Of a DNA stretch of 64,000 bases, positions 46,698 through 58,100 are shown in pieces. Each line of letters opens with the position of its first letter. Positions within the stretch are counted from its first letter, which is position 1. A model generated the notes under the pieces. The model did not search any database and was not told where the DNA came from. It worked only from the letters and a program-made list of their open reading frames with translations. The translations under genes were made by a program, and so were the position numbers. The stretch is taken from positions 1 through 64,000 of the forward strand of contig JADJSK010000008.1 in NCBI GenBank assembly GCA_016711705.1. The letters run 5' to 3'. Source of the DNA: Candidatus Brachybacter algidus (GTDB lineage Bacteria; Bacteroidota; Bacteroidia; Chitinophagales; Saprospiraceae).

Positions 46698-47717
46698 ATG
46701 GGCAAGATCCTGGTAACGGGCGGATGCGGTTATATAGGAAGTCATACTATAGTAGAACTTATTCAACTTGGATATGAGGTGGTATGTATAGATGATCTGA
46801 GCAATTCTGATGGTTCCGCCATCGAGGGAATCGAAAGCATAACAGGTGTTAAAGTAAAGAATACAAAAATCAGTGTTGGCGATTCAGTTGCATTGCAGAC
46901 TTTTTTTAAGGAAGAAGGTCCGATTGAAGCGGTGATACACTTTGCCGCATTTAAGGCTGTAAATGAATCAGTTATTTTCCCTCTAAAATATTATCAAAAT
47001 AATCTTGCAAGTCTCCTTGCCTTAATTGAGACTATGAAAAGTTATCACTGTAATAATTTGATTTTTTCCTCTTCTTGCAGTGTATATGGAGATGCGGAAA
47101 CACTTCCTGTCAATGAGCAAACTACATTGGGTGTGATTCAAAGCCCTTATGCCAGAACAAAACTTATTGGAGAAGAAATATTACAGGATTGTTGTCTTGC
47201 AGATCCTGAATTTAAAGTCATCGCTCTGAGGTATTTTAATCCGGCAGGAGCGCACATTAGTAATTTTATAGGAGAATCCCCTACCATAAATGCTTCAAAT
47301 CTGGTACCTGTGATCACAGAAACTGCCATAGGCAAACGACAGGAAATGAGTGTATTTGGAGATGATTATCCTACCAGGGATGGCACTTGTATCAGAGATT
47401 ATATTCATGTATCAGATATCGGATCAGCTCATGCCATAGCTATTTCTTATATGAAAGATAAAATGGATGTTTCCAATTTTGAAATTTTCAATTTGGGTTC
47501 AGCAAATGGAAATACTGTACTCGAAGTAATTCATGCATTCGAAAAATCAAACGGTCTTTTTCCAAAATTCAAAATTGTACCAAGAAGAGCAGGAGATGTC
47601 ATAGCAATATATGCAGATAATAGGAAAGCCTTGGATCTATTGAATTGGAAGATTAAGCACAATCTAGAGGATATTGTGAGAACGGCGTGGGAATGGGAGA
47701 AGAAACGATCGATATGA
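46698..47717 (+). CDS. galE: UDP-glucose 4-epimerase
   Basis: Interconverts UDP-glucose and UDP-galactose. 339 residues: GKILVTGGCGYIGSHTIVEL start, VIHFAAFKAVNESVIFPLKY, FSSSCSVYGDAETLPVNEQT, the catalytic tyrosine and lysine in SPYARTKLIGEEIL, YFNPAGAHISNFIGESP and DGTCIRDYIHVSDIGSAHAI. Normal length and intact frame. It begins 26 bases after the M6 protease but is probably separate in function; it could feed UDP-Gal to surface polysaccharides. Repeat words start at its stop codon. Confidence 0.96.
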   Translation: MGKILVTGGCGYIGSHTIVELIQLGYEVVCIDDLSNSDGSAIEGIESITGVKVKNTKISVGDSVALQTFFKEEGPIEAVIHFAAFKAVNESVIFPLKYYQNNLASLLALIETMKSYHCNNLIFSSSCSVYGDAETLPVNEQTTLGVIQSPYARTKLIGEEILQDCCLADPEFKVIALRYFNPAGAHISNFIGESPTINASNLVPVITETAIGKRQEMSVFGDDYPTRDGTCIRDYIHVSDIGSAHAIAISYMKDKMDVSNFEIFNLGSANGNTVLEVIHAFEKSNGLFPKFKIVPRRAGDVIAIYADNRKALDLLNWKIKHNLEDIVRTAWEWEKKRSI

Positions 47718-48213
47718 GTAATGAGTAATTCAGTGGTCAGTGGTCAGTAATCAGTGGTCAGTTATCAGTAATCAGTTATCAGTGGTCAGTAACTTAGAAT
47801 TTAGATATCAAGTTTTAGGTGAGAAAGGAAGAATGGAAAATTGAGAATGGAAAATTGAAAATGATGGTCAGTTTCCTTAAGCAATGCTATCTCGTTTCCA
47901 CAGCAGAGCTATCAGCCAATAGCCAATGGCCGGCAGCTTTAGTGAGAGGTGAGAAGGTGAGAAGGTGAGAAGGTATGAGAAATTCAATATTCAGACTTCC
48001 GGTTTAATATCAATATACAATACTGTCCTTTAGGATATTATATGTTCTAGTTTCCACAGCAGAGCTATCAGCCAATAGCCAATGGCCGGCAGCTTTAGTG
48101 AAGAGGTGAGAAGGTGAGAAGGTATGAGAAATTAATATAGGACGGTTTAATTTATATGTTCTAGTTTCCACAGCAGAGCAAACAGCCAATAGCCAATAGC
48201 CATCAGCCATAAA
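47718..48213. repeat. Tandem block of 110-160 base units with simple-word arrays
   Basis: From the galE stop, GTGGTCAGTAATCAGT-type words run to about 47795, then GAAAATT words to about 47865. Next a unit beginning GTTTCCACAGCAGAGC, followed by the words ATCAGCCAATAGCCAATGGC and GGTGAGAAGGTGAGAAGG, is present at 47894, again at 48050 and in shortened form at 48164 (periods 156 and 114). Copies one and two agree over about 90 bases. No coding frame of interest. Confidence 0.8.
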
Positions 48214-48631
48214 TTAGTACAGCCGCTTTTCTCCAAGGTTTTCCCAAGTATCGAAAGGAGCATTAAAATTACTCATGTCCATTTTTATAAATGGAATACT
48301 ACGATCACTATGTGGAAGATCCAATTCGCGATAAATGAAAGAATCATCAAATCCTGCCTTCGCAGCATCGTCCTTACTTGCAATATAATAAACGCAGGAT
48401 ACAATCTGTCAGTTGAAAATCGTTCAAGGCCTTGCACGCATTCCTGATGGCTATCACTTCTGCATGAGCAGTAGGATCATTCGTGGTGGTGACACTATTG
48501 GCGCCGGAAGCGATTATTTTGCCATCTTTCACTACAATTGCTCCAAATGGTCCACCTCCATCCAGGACATTTTGAACAGCAAGGTTGATGGCACTTTCAC
48601 CAAGTTCGCGTAAAGTCAGATCTTCATTCAT
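48214..48631 (-). pseudogene. Nucleoside deaminase that has lost its PCxxC zinc motif
   Basis: The N-terminal part is a normal cytidine/guanine/tRNA-adenosine deaminase: GGGPFGAIVVKDGKIIASGA, then TAHAEVIAIRNACKALNDFQ, with the first zinc ligand H56 and catalytic E58. After TDCIL the next 17 or so residues, which in the family carry the P-C-x-x-C zinc ligands, are missing. The sequence passes directly to RL and, one base out of frame, to IASKDDAAKAGFDDSFIYRE and GEKRLY at 48214. So there is a deletion of about 50 bases plus a frameshift. Without the two cysteines the enzyme cannot bind zinc. A true pseudogene is likely, but an assembly gap should be ruled out. Confidence 0.85.
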
Positions 48632-48982
48632 TTTTTATCAATTAGTAACTCAAGTTTTCGAGTAAGGTTAAATATTGCTTAACATATATATATAATAGAA
48701 TAATAATATATCTTAATATTTTGATATCTAATTTATTATCCAAACAATTAATATTTTAATTAATCTGTTCTCTCAAATATAAGCGTAACACAACATTCGA
48801 AGTTTTATCCTAACTTAATCCCGAGTCATTTTATAAGATTTTTCTACTCCTAATGCAAACGTGTATAACCTAGCTCGGGGACTTCCGCTATACTCCAGGT
48901 TTCTGACTTCTAACCAAAGATCAATGATACCAACGGGTTAAACGAATATAATCGCGTTGAAACTTCATTTAGTATGGTTGAT
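48632..48982. other. Spacer without a recognised feature
   Basis: 351 AT-rich bases between two minus-strand genes. No tandem words, hairpins with T tails or coding frames that I could support. Confidence 0.55.
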
Positions 48983-49822
48983 TTAGTAGGTCTCAGCCCT
49001 ATGCTTAGCAGTTTCTAATTTCCAATTTTTCCATTTTTCTCCCAATACTTTTTTCATACCTTTATCTATGACAGAGTGCTGAACAAGGTTTCTAACAGCT
49101 ACAAATTTATTAGCAATACTGTTATGAGCTCTCAGTGCCAAGGAGAAACCACTATCCACGTATTCAATATAATGCCACCAATGAGGGGGTATATAAATAG
49201 TATCACCATGTTCGAGGATGGCTTCGATGCCTTCTGCCTTGCGCAATGCGGGAAATTTGTCATAGTCCGGATTATGCAAATCTACTTGACTTTGGACTGT
49301 AAATGGCTGATGATAAAGGTATTTTGATTGATCTTTGTCAAAGAGTAAGACTTTCTTTTTTGTATGGAATTGTGTGAGAAAATTAGAAGGACAATCAATA
49401 TCAAAATGCAATGGCGTGATGCTGTCTTTACCTCCAAAAAACATAAAAGGGAGCGTTTTTACAAAACCATCCATAATAGTAGGCCAGGTAAAATCTTCTC
49501 TTAATTCCGGAGCTTCAGCAAAAATATTAAATAAGAATAGGCGCAAATCTGTTGGACCTTTTTCGATAGCCTCAATATATGTCTTGAAAGCAACCTTCTT
49601 CTTTTCCATATAATGCGCACCAGGATTATGGAAATTTTTATCCACAAGGGGTACCTGAAGGTCTCCGTATTTTTCTTTAAAGAAATCAAAGGACCACTTA
49701 TCCAACCCTACCCAATCCTTCGACATGTCGGTAAGTATAACCGGCAGATTCTTATCCAAATATTCATTTTTAAATGCTTCTTTGGATAAATTTGACCTTC
49801 TTTCTATTGACTTGAGAATCAT
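48983..49822 (-). CDS. JmjC/cupin_8-type oxygenase-like protein
   Basis: A 279-residue protein of the cupin-like (JmjC-related) family: NLPVILTDMSKDWVGLDKWS start, then the double-stranded beta helix with the metal-binding H-x-D in SITPLHFDIDCPSNFLTQFH, the VLLFDKDQSKYLYHQPFT strand, and ILEHGDTIYIPPHWWHYIEY with the last histidine ligand. Such enzymes are usually Fe(II)/2-oxoglutarate hydroxylases, some acting on proteins; the target here is unknown. Intact frame. It stands alone between the broken deaminase and the CocE gene. Confidence 0.88.
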   Translation of the reverse strand: MILKSIERRSNLSKEAFKNEYLDKNLPVILTDMSKDWVGLDKWSFDFFKEKYGDLQVPLVDKNFHNPGAHYMEKKKVAFKTYIEAIEKGPTDLRLFLFNIFAEAPELREDFTWPTIMDGFVKTLPFMFFGGKDSITPLHFDIDCPSNFLTQFHTKKKVLLFDKDQSKYLYHQPFTVQSQVDLHNPDYDKFPALRKAEGIEAILEHGDTIYIPPHWWHYIEYVDSGFSLALRAHNSIANKFVAVRNLVQHSVIDKGMKKVLGEKWKNWKLETAKHRAETY

Positions 49823-50033
49823 GAGCTTAGAAAATATACTTGATAAATTTTTAATATATATATTAAATCTATAACTGAAGGCTATAAAGCCTTATTAAGA
49901 TTTAATCATCTCCATACCCTATTAACTAAAATATGGAATCTAAGTTTCATTTTGACTTAGTTTTTATTCAAATTAATTAACGCCAGTTTTGTTCAAATCG
50001 TGCATAAAATTTGAAGTAAATTCTTTGTATATT

Positions 50034-51905
50034 TTATTTAATTAAAAATTCGATGCTGGAGGGATGTACCTTGTCTCTAAATACTTCAACTTTAGACTTT
50101 ACAAAGTCAGATTGTTTACATGTGTAGATATTTACAAATTGTTGAGGATTCCTGTCGAAAAGAGGAAACCACGAACTCTGTATCTGCACCATGATGCGAT
50201 GTCCCTTTCTAAAATTGTGTGCAATGTCCGGCAAATTGAACTTTACTCTATCATCCTTACCGGGTTTGAAGCCCTCCGGATCAGAAAAACTATTCCTATA
50301 TCTGCCACGCATTATCTCGCCACGAACCAGCATCTGATAACCACCCATGGGCACTTTATCAGAAGAGTATTCTTTGAAATCATCAGGAAAGACATCAATT
50401 ATTTTTACAACAAAATCAGCATCTGTAGTAGATAATTTAACAAAAAGGTCTGCTATTACAGGACCTATTGCCGTCACATCTTCTTCAAGTATATCGGATT
50501 GATAGGTGAGAACATCACTCCTTTGGGAAGTAAATCTTTGATCATCAAGCATATATTCTCTGGTTCTGTTCCAGCCAATCTCACTTCTGTAAGGAACCGG
50601 ATGGGCAGGATCACTTATGTAAGAATCTGACCCGGTAGCTTTATCTGATGCAGCATTCTGACTTAGGCCATTCTCTGATGTCAAGTACAACTTATAAGGA
50701 CGTGAACCACTAGGTGGCCATGTTTCAAATTTATGCCAATTATTTTCTCCTGTTATGAAGACATTCACTTTGCCACCTTCCATTTTGTTAGGGCTGTCTT
50801 CCAGATATTTTTTAAAAAACGGGATCTCCATTTCATTCTGATACCATTCGGCAGTTTTTTGTCCAAATTTTACATTTCCAATTGAAGCTCCATCTCCTCT
50901 TCCACCCCAATTACCATGATACCATGGTCCCATGACGAGCATATTATCGGAAGAGCTGCTTTGTGATTCAAGGGTTTTAAAGGTATTCCATGCACCATAA
51001 CAGTCTTCTGCATCGAAGAGACCACCGACGACCATCACGGCTGGTTTAATGTCATTTAGATGAGGCAGTGGATTGCGGTCAGCCCAAAATTTATCCAAAT
51101 CAGGATGTGCATACATATCATTCATAAACTGAAGACTATCTCCAAAGTAATTCTTTTTAATATCGGACAATGCTCCGGCCTTCAACATAAAGTCGTATGA
51201 ATCTTCTGAAAATTTTGATTTAACTGATGCATACTGCTTTAATGGATTTGGTCTTGGCAATCCAAAGCTCCTGTAAAAATTAAAAGCATCCATCAATGCA
51301 AATGCTCCATTATGATGAAAATCATCTCCTCTGAACCAATCTGTCACAGGTGCTTGCGGGCTTACGGCTTTCAACGCTGGATGCCCTGACAGTGCAGCCA
51401 TCGTAGCGTAAAAACCGGGATATGAAATACCCATGATACCAACATTGCCATTATTGTTTTTCACATTATTGACCAGCCAATCAACGGTATCATAAGTATC
51501 TGAAGCCTCGTCTATATCCTTGCTTGATTTTTTGTTAGTGATAAATGGCCTGATATCTTCAAATACGCCTTCACTCATAAACCTTCCGCGCACATCCTGA
51601 AACACTATAATATATCCTGCTCTTAGGTAATATTTATGATAGGTATTGTATAGTTCGGCAAATTTTTCCACGCCATAAGGTCTACATGAATACGGGGTTC
51701 TTACCATTATGATAGGATGCTTTTTTGACAAATCCGTGGGAATATAAACGGAAGTAAAAAGGCTTATACCATCGCGCATTTTGATCATCTTCTCCTCCTT
51801 TGTATAATGCATCCGCATATACAGGGAGTCCTGACTGTTCTGGGCTGATAGTGAGTGAAATACATTTAAACAAAGGAATAGAAGAAAAAATCTAGCAAAT
51901 CTCAT
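50034..51905 (-). CDS. Exported CocE/NonD-family serine hydrolase
   Basis: A 623-residue alpha/beta hydrolase of the X-Pro dipeptidyl peptidase S15 type. Signal peptide RFFLLFLCLNVFHSLSAQ, then ISLFTSVYIPTDLSKKHPII, YIIVFQDVRGRFMSEGVFED, and the nucleophile elbow GIMGISYPGFYATMAALSGH (S161). The acid and base are in VGGLFDAEDCYGAWNTFKTL and GPWYHGNWGGRGDGASIG. The C-terminal part (VTAIGPVIADLFVKLSTTDA, FPLFDRNPQQFVNIY) is the jelly-roll domain. Likely a periplasmic or surface acyl- or peptide-hydrolase; glutaryl-7-ACA acylase-like names are possible but not supported. Intact. Confidence 0.93.
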   Translation of the reverse strand: MRFARFFLLFLCLNVFHSLSAQNSQDSLYMRMHYTKEEKMIKMRDGISLFTSVYIPTDLSKKHPIIMVRTPYSCRPYGVEKFAELYNTYHKYYLRAGYIIVFQDVRGRFMSEGVFEDIRPFITNKKSSKDIDEASDTYDTVDWLVNNVKNNNGNVGIMGISYPGFYATMAALSGHPALKAVSPQAPVTDWFRGDDFHHNGAFALMDAFNFYRSFGLPRPNPLKQYASVKSKFSEDSYDFMLKAGALSDIKKNYFGDSLQFMNDMYAHPDLDKFWADRNPLPHLNDIKPAVMVVGGLFDAEDCYGAWNTFKTLESQSSSSDNMLVMGPWYHGNWGGRGDGASIGNVKFGQKTAEWYQNEMEIPFFKKYLEDSPNKMEGGKVNVFITGENNWHKFETWPPSGSRPYKLYLTSENGLSQNAASDKATGSDSYISDPAHPVPYRSEIGWNRTREYMLDDQRFTSQRSDVLTYQSDILEEDVTAIGPVIADLFVKLSTTDADFVVKIIDVFPDDFKEYSSDKVPMGGYQMLVRGEIMRGRYRNSFSDPEGFKPGKDDRVKFNLPDIAHNFRKGHRIMVQIQSSWFPLFDRNPQQFVNIYTCKQSDFVKSKVEVFRDKVHPSSIEFLIK

Positions 51906-52146
51906 AGAATGAATATTAATTACAGATAAAATTAATTAAATCTTCATCAGTTGGGCAAATATTAATGCAAGCAAAGTCAAATTTTGAAAAGTATTGTAAT
52001 TTTTGAAAGGTAATTGTCTTATTGGATGTGAACGAATCTATTAAGGAGTATTTGCTATTATAGCAACGACATTCTGTATAAGAGAATAAAACAACGATTC
52101 AAATAGGTGGGACATCTATGTGGTAATGCGATAGGAAGCTAATAAA

Positions 52147-52173
52147 AAGCAGATCCGGAAAATGGATCTGCTT
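52147..52173. terminator. Terminator after sprA
   Basis: AAGCAGATCC (52147-52156) pairs with GGATCTGCTT (52164-52173) around a 7-base loop. T-rich tails on both strands. It lies 22 bases past the sprA stop on the minus strand. Confidence 0.9.
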
Positions 52174-52194
52174 TTTTACCAATAATATTCTTAG

Positions 52195-55100
52195 TTAATT
52201 CAAAAGGAATCGGAATGTTACCCCTCCTCTTTGAGATATCGTCTTAAACTGTTGTGATGTCTTAGGACTTGAAAGATTGTAGTCATAAAACAGTCTGAGT
52301 GTAAGATTCTTGTTGTATTCATACTCAATATTCGGGGCTATTCTAAATGTAGTAGCACCTCTTGAAGTAAGTGTCCTGTCCTGATCTATAAAATGACTCA
52401 CAGAAATATCATCTCGGTAAGATACATCCAGTCTAAAAATAAGGTCATTGGCAGAAGGTGCTTTTCTGGAGCCACCGGCACCTGGCTGTGAGGAAGTTTT
52501 GGTTGTATCTTTTTCCTTATCCTTTTTCTTCTTAGATTTTTTCTTTTGGAATTCTTTCATGAAAGGCAACTTTACATTGTGCATTTCATATCCTGCTCCA
52601 ATCGTGAAATCAGAAGTTTTAGTCTCATTCACCAGGTTATCAACGAATGACAAAGAAAGGTTTCTGATTTTTTTATAATCTACATTAAAGGTAATGTCAT
52701 TTTTAGTTTTAAAATCGAACCTGATCAAAGGGGACAATCCTTCAGTGATAGAAATAGCAGGTATCTCCAGCCTACTGTAATAGTTCTGTGTGATCGGATT
52801 GACCAATGTCGGGTCATTAGCATCGAAATAAGGAGAGGTATTAAAGCTATTGACTGTCAACGTAGATTTATAGGCATGAGAAACATTGATACTCGAAAAA
52901 TATTTCTTAAAGAAAGCAATCTTAGTCAGTCCATTATATGTCACTTGCCAGTTGACCTTTGGAGTAGTCTTAAATGCATCTAAATTCTGCGTGGCGGCAC
53001 TTTTGTTTGAATAAGCAGCCAGGAAGGCAGGTACAAGCACCTCTTGCTGTATCCTTCCAAACCCTTCAGCATATCCTGTAGTTGGATCCGGATTAGTACC
53101 TAACCTATTTGAAATAACCACTCTATTGGATTCAAATCGCTTGAACACATCGTCAATATCATTAAAGAAAGTACCCAATGTAAAGAAAGTCGTGGTATAA
53201 GAACCGACATCCCTGCCGCTATATCTACCAAACCCTTCTCCGGGGGCCTTGATCTTGAACAATTCTGTGTGCGTTTCCTGATAGGTCTTACCCGCGTTTA
53301 GATCAATTTTAAAATCGTTGAAAGGTTCTAAATTGACTCTTCCTTCTATGACTTGATTCTTACCAAGGATAACCAATTGATTTTGGAATATATTCTTAGT
53401 GATCCATTGATTATTCGGTGCTATGGCCCTTTCAAAATATGCATTGTCGGGTTGCCAGCCAGCTACATAACTAAGTCCGGGAGCATCCCAGGAGTCCATA
53501 CCCAAAGCTGTGGTCTTAGGTGTATATCCAGGAATTGATGAGTTTAAGTTTTCCGTATAGGTTAATCTGGCTTTTCTCACACTAAGCAATGGCCTTATCA
53601 ATATACGTTCTGCAAGGGATGGTTGATAGTTCGCCCTCCTCTCTATTCGTTCCTGCTTGCGTTTAGCCTTGTCTTTTTCTTTCTTAAGCTTAGCTTTTTC
53701 TGCTTTAGTCAGACTCGCTGTGGAAGTAGAGTCTACTTTTGCATCACCATCCTTATTTTTACCTATTTTACCATCTTCAGGAGTATTTTTATCGCCTTGT
53801 TTCTTTGGAGGTGTGACTTTATCACCTTTTTTAGGAGTAGTCTTAGTACCGGGTTTTTCAATCTTTTTGAGATAGTCCCATTTAGCATATAATCTATCAA
53901 AACTTAGATCAGCATTGATCTGTCTGATCTGAGTATTCTGGATCACATTACCCAAAGTATCCACATTGATAGCAGCAGCACTCCAGGTATATGAACCTCC
54001 GTACAATGCCCGCATCGTAACCCACTCCATGAATGGAATGTTTTTAAATGGCACGTTATAGTTCAGGTTGAATGTATGCTTATAGTTTTTATTCCTTCCA
54101 AGATTTTTTACATTATTCCATATTTCGGCTCGATTGCTATTGGTATTAAAAGCAGGATCAGGAAGCCCGGAATCTACAAATCTGTCACTTAATTCATCTA
54201 TTACTGCAGTATTCTGAGCGACAAAATCAAATTTCAATGATTTGGTGAGATCCCAGTTAAGACTGTAATTTCTATCCCACAAGAAGTTCCTTGTTCTCCA
54301 GGTACTTTGGAATGGATCCGTAAACCTGTACAATTTAGTGCTGTATAATCTATTGAGTTGGGTATTAAAGGTAAATGTATTGGGAACCAAATTAAAATTA
54401 AGGTCCGTAATAAACTTGACGTATTTATCCTTTTTGATTGCCTTAGCAAATGGAGCTATATAAAGAGGCTTCATTGTAAAGTTGTAATCGAATCCACCTT
54501 TGTATTGATCTGTTTGATCATTGGCTATGATGGGATCAGTACGTTTAGTTCTGGAATGTCCATAAGTAAAACTAAAGTTTTCTATGTCCCACGGAAGCGG
54601 AGTTGAGGCTTTGTTTAATCTCTCTTTGCGTACATTATTGAATGAATAACTGGTAATATTTTCGTATTCTATCGCTTGTTCGCGAAGACTATCTTTGACA
54701 TTTGCATCTACAGTATTCAGTTTATCTTTCAATTTTATATCGAGATCGTAAGGATCATATTCTGGTGTTTTGACACTGGTAGTATACTGATAGTAAAAAG
54801 GAATTTTAATTCCGGTCTTACCCGGTATAAATTTACCAAGTTCCAGATTGGTGCTGATATCATATTGATAGTTGGATTCAATAGCTCTCTCCTGGAGTCT
54901 TTGATCCAGCGCTCCCCATCCAAGTGAAGAATATGCGCCTGAAAGCGTAAGTGTTCCGAGGTCAGCAAGTTGAAAATCTAATCTGGAGATAGCAGCTACA
55001 CCACCTCGCTCATCGAATCCTGTCATCCGGAGTTCATTGACCCAGATCTCACCACACCGGGGTATTCCGCCATCTTTATTATGGATGCCTATCATGATTC

Positions 55101-58100
55101 CTTTGACGTAACCAAGGTTAGGATTCCCTTTACAGTAATGGTATTATTTGGTTTCTCTGGATCCGGCTTGGAGTAATAAGTACCTACACCATTTAATTTA
55201 TTCCTTTCTTCTTTCAATTTAGTGAGCACTTCCAAAGGAAAATTGAAAGCATTCTGTTCCAGCCATACTTCATCACTGTATAAAAAGATGTCATTGGACA
55301 ATGCTTTAAGTTTGTCCAGATCTGACATTTTTAATGGAACCTCATATTCATAATAGTTATCAGTAAAGTCACTACCGATTCTCAGGAAGAGGCTTAAATC
55401 TCCTTCAGGAATTGAGTTATTCTGATCAGCAAGAGTCTCCGCATGAACAAACATTTTCAATCGGTCATATCTCCTCATGTCAATGTTTGTATTTTTAAAT
55501 ACACCTACTCTATAATCTTCAGGTAGATTACAGAAATTCATTGCAAGTGATTGTTCATTCTGAAATGTCTCTGCATATGCACCTACAGCTCTCTCCAATC
55601 TCAAACCTTTAGGCAGGACATAGGATACCGGGATTTTGGCAGAGTTGTCTTCAAAATTGACTGCATTCAGATCAAATTTTAGATCTGAAAAAGGTGGTTG
55701 AATAATGATAGGACCGTCTATAGCGCCCGTAATACCTCTGGTGTACTTCCTCCATTGATTCCTGACAAGATCCATTCGTGCAAATCGCATGATGGTTTGT
55801 TGACCGAAATCTTTCATGAATAATCTCATGAATCGAATAGATCGAAAATCGCTAATACCTCCTACTGTTTGTGTTGGCTGATTGATCGGAACTTTAAATC
55901 TGTACCAAACCTCCTCATCATTTCGGCCATGTATCGTATCTGTAATGAATTGGTTCAGCTTAATTCCATTACCACCGTCCCACTCTATTGGAATCTCGTA
56001 TTGATAATATGCTTCAGATTCGTTCAGCGAGTTGTCATTGTTTATATCTTCGCGATCGGGATAGTTGGTAGAGGCTGATTGGACACTTGCATTACTTTGT
56101 GTAGGCTTTGAATTACCTTCTTGTCCGTTGAACTTCCTATATCTTTCAAGAATGGGAGAATTGTTGTCAAATTCTCTAAAATGCTGGAAGTCATCGGCAG
56201 AAGGATCAGCAAGGATTTTTGCTTTTGCATCCGCACTCAAATTCGAGTTTTGAATTGCATTGATAAAATCAGTATAGTATGCTCTTTCCTGTTCGCTGTT
56301 TAATGCATCAAGTCCAACATCCTGAGCCTGACGCTTGGTAAGGTCATTGTCAAAAGCATTGATAAATTGGTTCACTGCCGGAATATTACCCCATACTGAA
56401 TTAAATATTTTTTGATTGTCATCATTTGGACCAGGCAAACCGTTTTCAAAGAAATTTCTTGAATCCCTCAATACATCCTCAGAAACATTCCCTAAATTGA
56501 TAAATATCTTACCGCTTGAAGTGTTTTGAACACCATTAGGTCTGGCCAAGAAAGGGCTTAACATATAGAATTCAATAAATTCATAGTTTTGTGCCTCAAA
56601 ATCAGAGTTTGTAATAGCCCGTTGAATACCTGCCCATCTAGAAGTAGGTTCATTGAGACCACCCGCAGAGTTTAATCCTGCAGAAAATCCAGGATAACCA
56701 CCCGGGATATCAAAGTTATAAGGCCCTCGCTCTGTTGGATCATATACTACGTCAAAAGTATATAAGCCGTTGTTGATACCTACGACATTGTTCCTTCTTT
56801 TGAATACCTCATTAATAGCAACAAATCTCGAGTATGGGTCATTGATATCAGTTGGGTTTAAGGCATTAACCTCTGCACGGAACCAATTCAAGTGCGCTCT
56901 ATTGGCACCATAGGCAAGATTGTTCGTCAACATTGATTCCTTGAAAAGCGGGTTATTGTTGGCATTATCGTTCTGAGGTACACTTGAGATAAACCATTCC
57001 TGGGTCGGGGTTCTTAGATCAAAACTCGATGTACTGCCTTCAAAGTCATCTATATAAGCAGAACCTCCTACGTCAGCCAAGTTATTGATAAACTTCGAAT
57101 GACCCGGTTGTAGCAAGGCAAATTCGGAAGTCAAATTGACTTTTGAAGCTTCTTTAGTCTGAATCAAAGGCAACTTATCGACTAGTCTTGTCAACCATTC
57201 AGCATCTTTCGAAAAGTTGAAATCTACCCCATACACTTTATTATTAAGTGGATCATCTCCGAGATTGACTTTTTGAGTATATGGCCTTTCTGAGAGTCTC
57301 ATGAAAGTACCTCCGATATTGATATTCTTATTTATAGCATAGTCAGCGCGCAAGCCCATCATTGACTTTTGCTGAAAACTGAATAAAGCATTATCCTCAA
57401 AGGAGACATTGACAGGTACTCCTGAAGTGAGATAGGCATCATTGATGATGTTGACCTTACCCGCAGAATAATCTATGGTATAATCTTGATTTTCTACCAG
57501 TTGCGTACCTCCGGCTGTCACCTTCACAGAACCCTGAGGCACATTAAATGCACCTAATGAGATCTCAGAAGAGACTGAAGATTTATACGACCCCTTTAAA
57601 GTAAATCGATTTTTCTCGGGATATTCACGTGCCCTGGTTATTGTCCTGGTATAAAGATCAGGATAAGTATAGCGTTCAGCGAGGCTAGAATTATTAATTT
57701 TTTTGGCGAGGTCACTTCCAAATGGCTCTAGTACAGGGAACATGATCCTACCAGTTCTGCTATTGATCGTGACGCCTTCCACAAAGTCAAATACTCCATC
57801 CGGCTGCGGATCACCCGTAGTGTTCAAGTTGTCCAGATTGAAAATTCTCAAAAGAGGTTGACCTTTGAGGTCTGTATCTGGAAGGAATCTCTTCTGCCCA
57901 TAACCCGGATCTTCGTAAAAAACATCAAGTCTGAAGTCAAGCGCATTTGTTTGATAAGCTCCGACAGAATAGATGTTTTTCATCATCAGATTCCAAAGTG
58001 GAACTTCCGTTTTCTGCGAGGTCGCTTTCAGTAATTTGACAAAAATCACATTCGGCTCTACCGGATTGACGGGAACTTCATAAGAGAATTCTCCTACTTG

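Noticed and set aside
55092..55095. Two separate coupled genes at the ATGA overlap in sprA
   Set aside because: The sequence before the stop reads as SprA in the next frame once one A is restored, and total length matches a single SprA.
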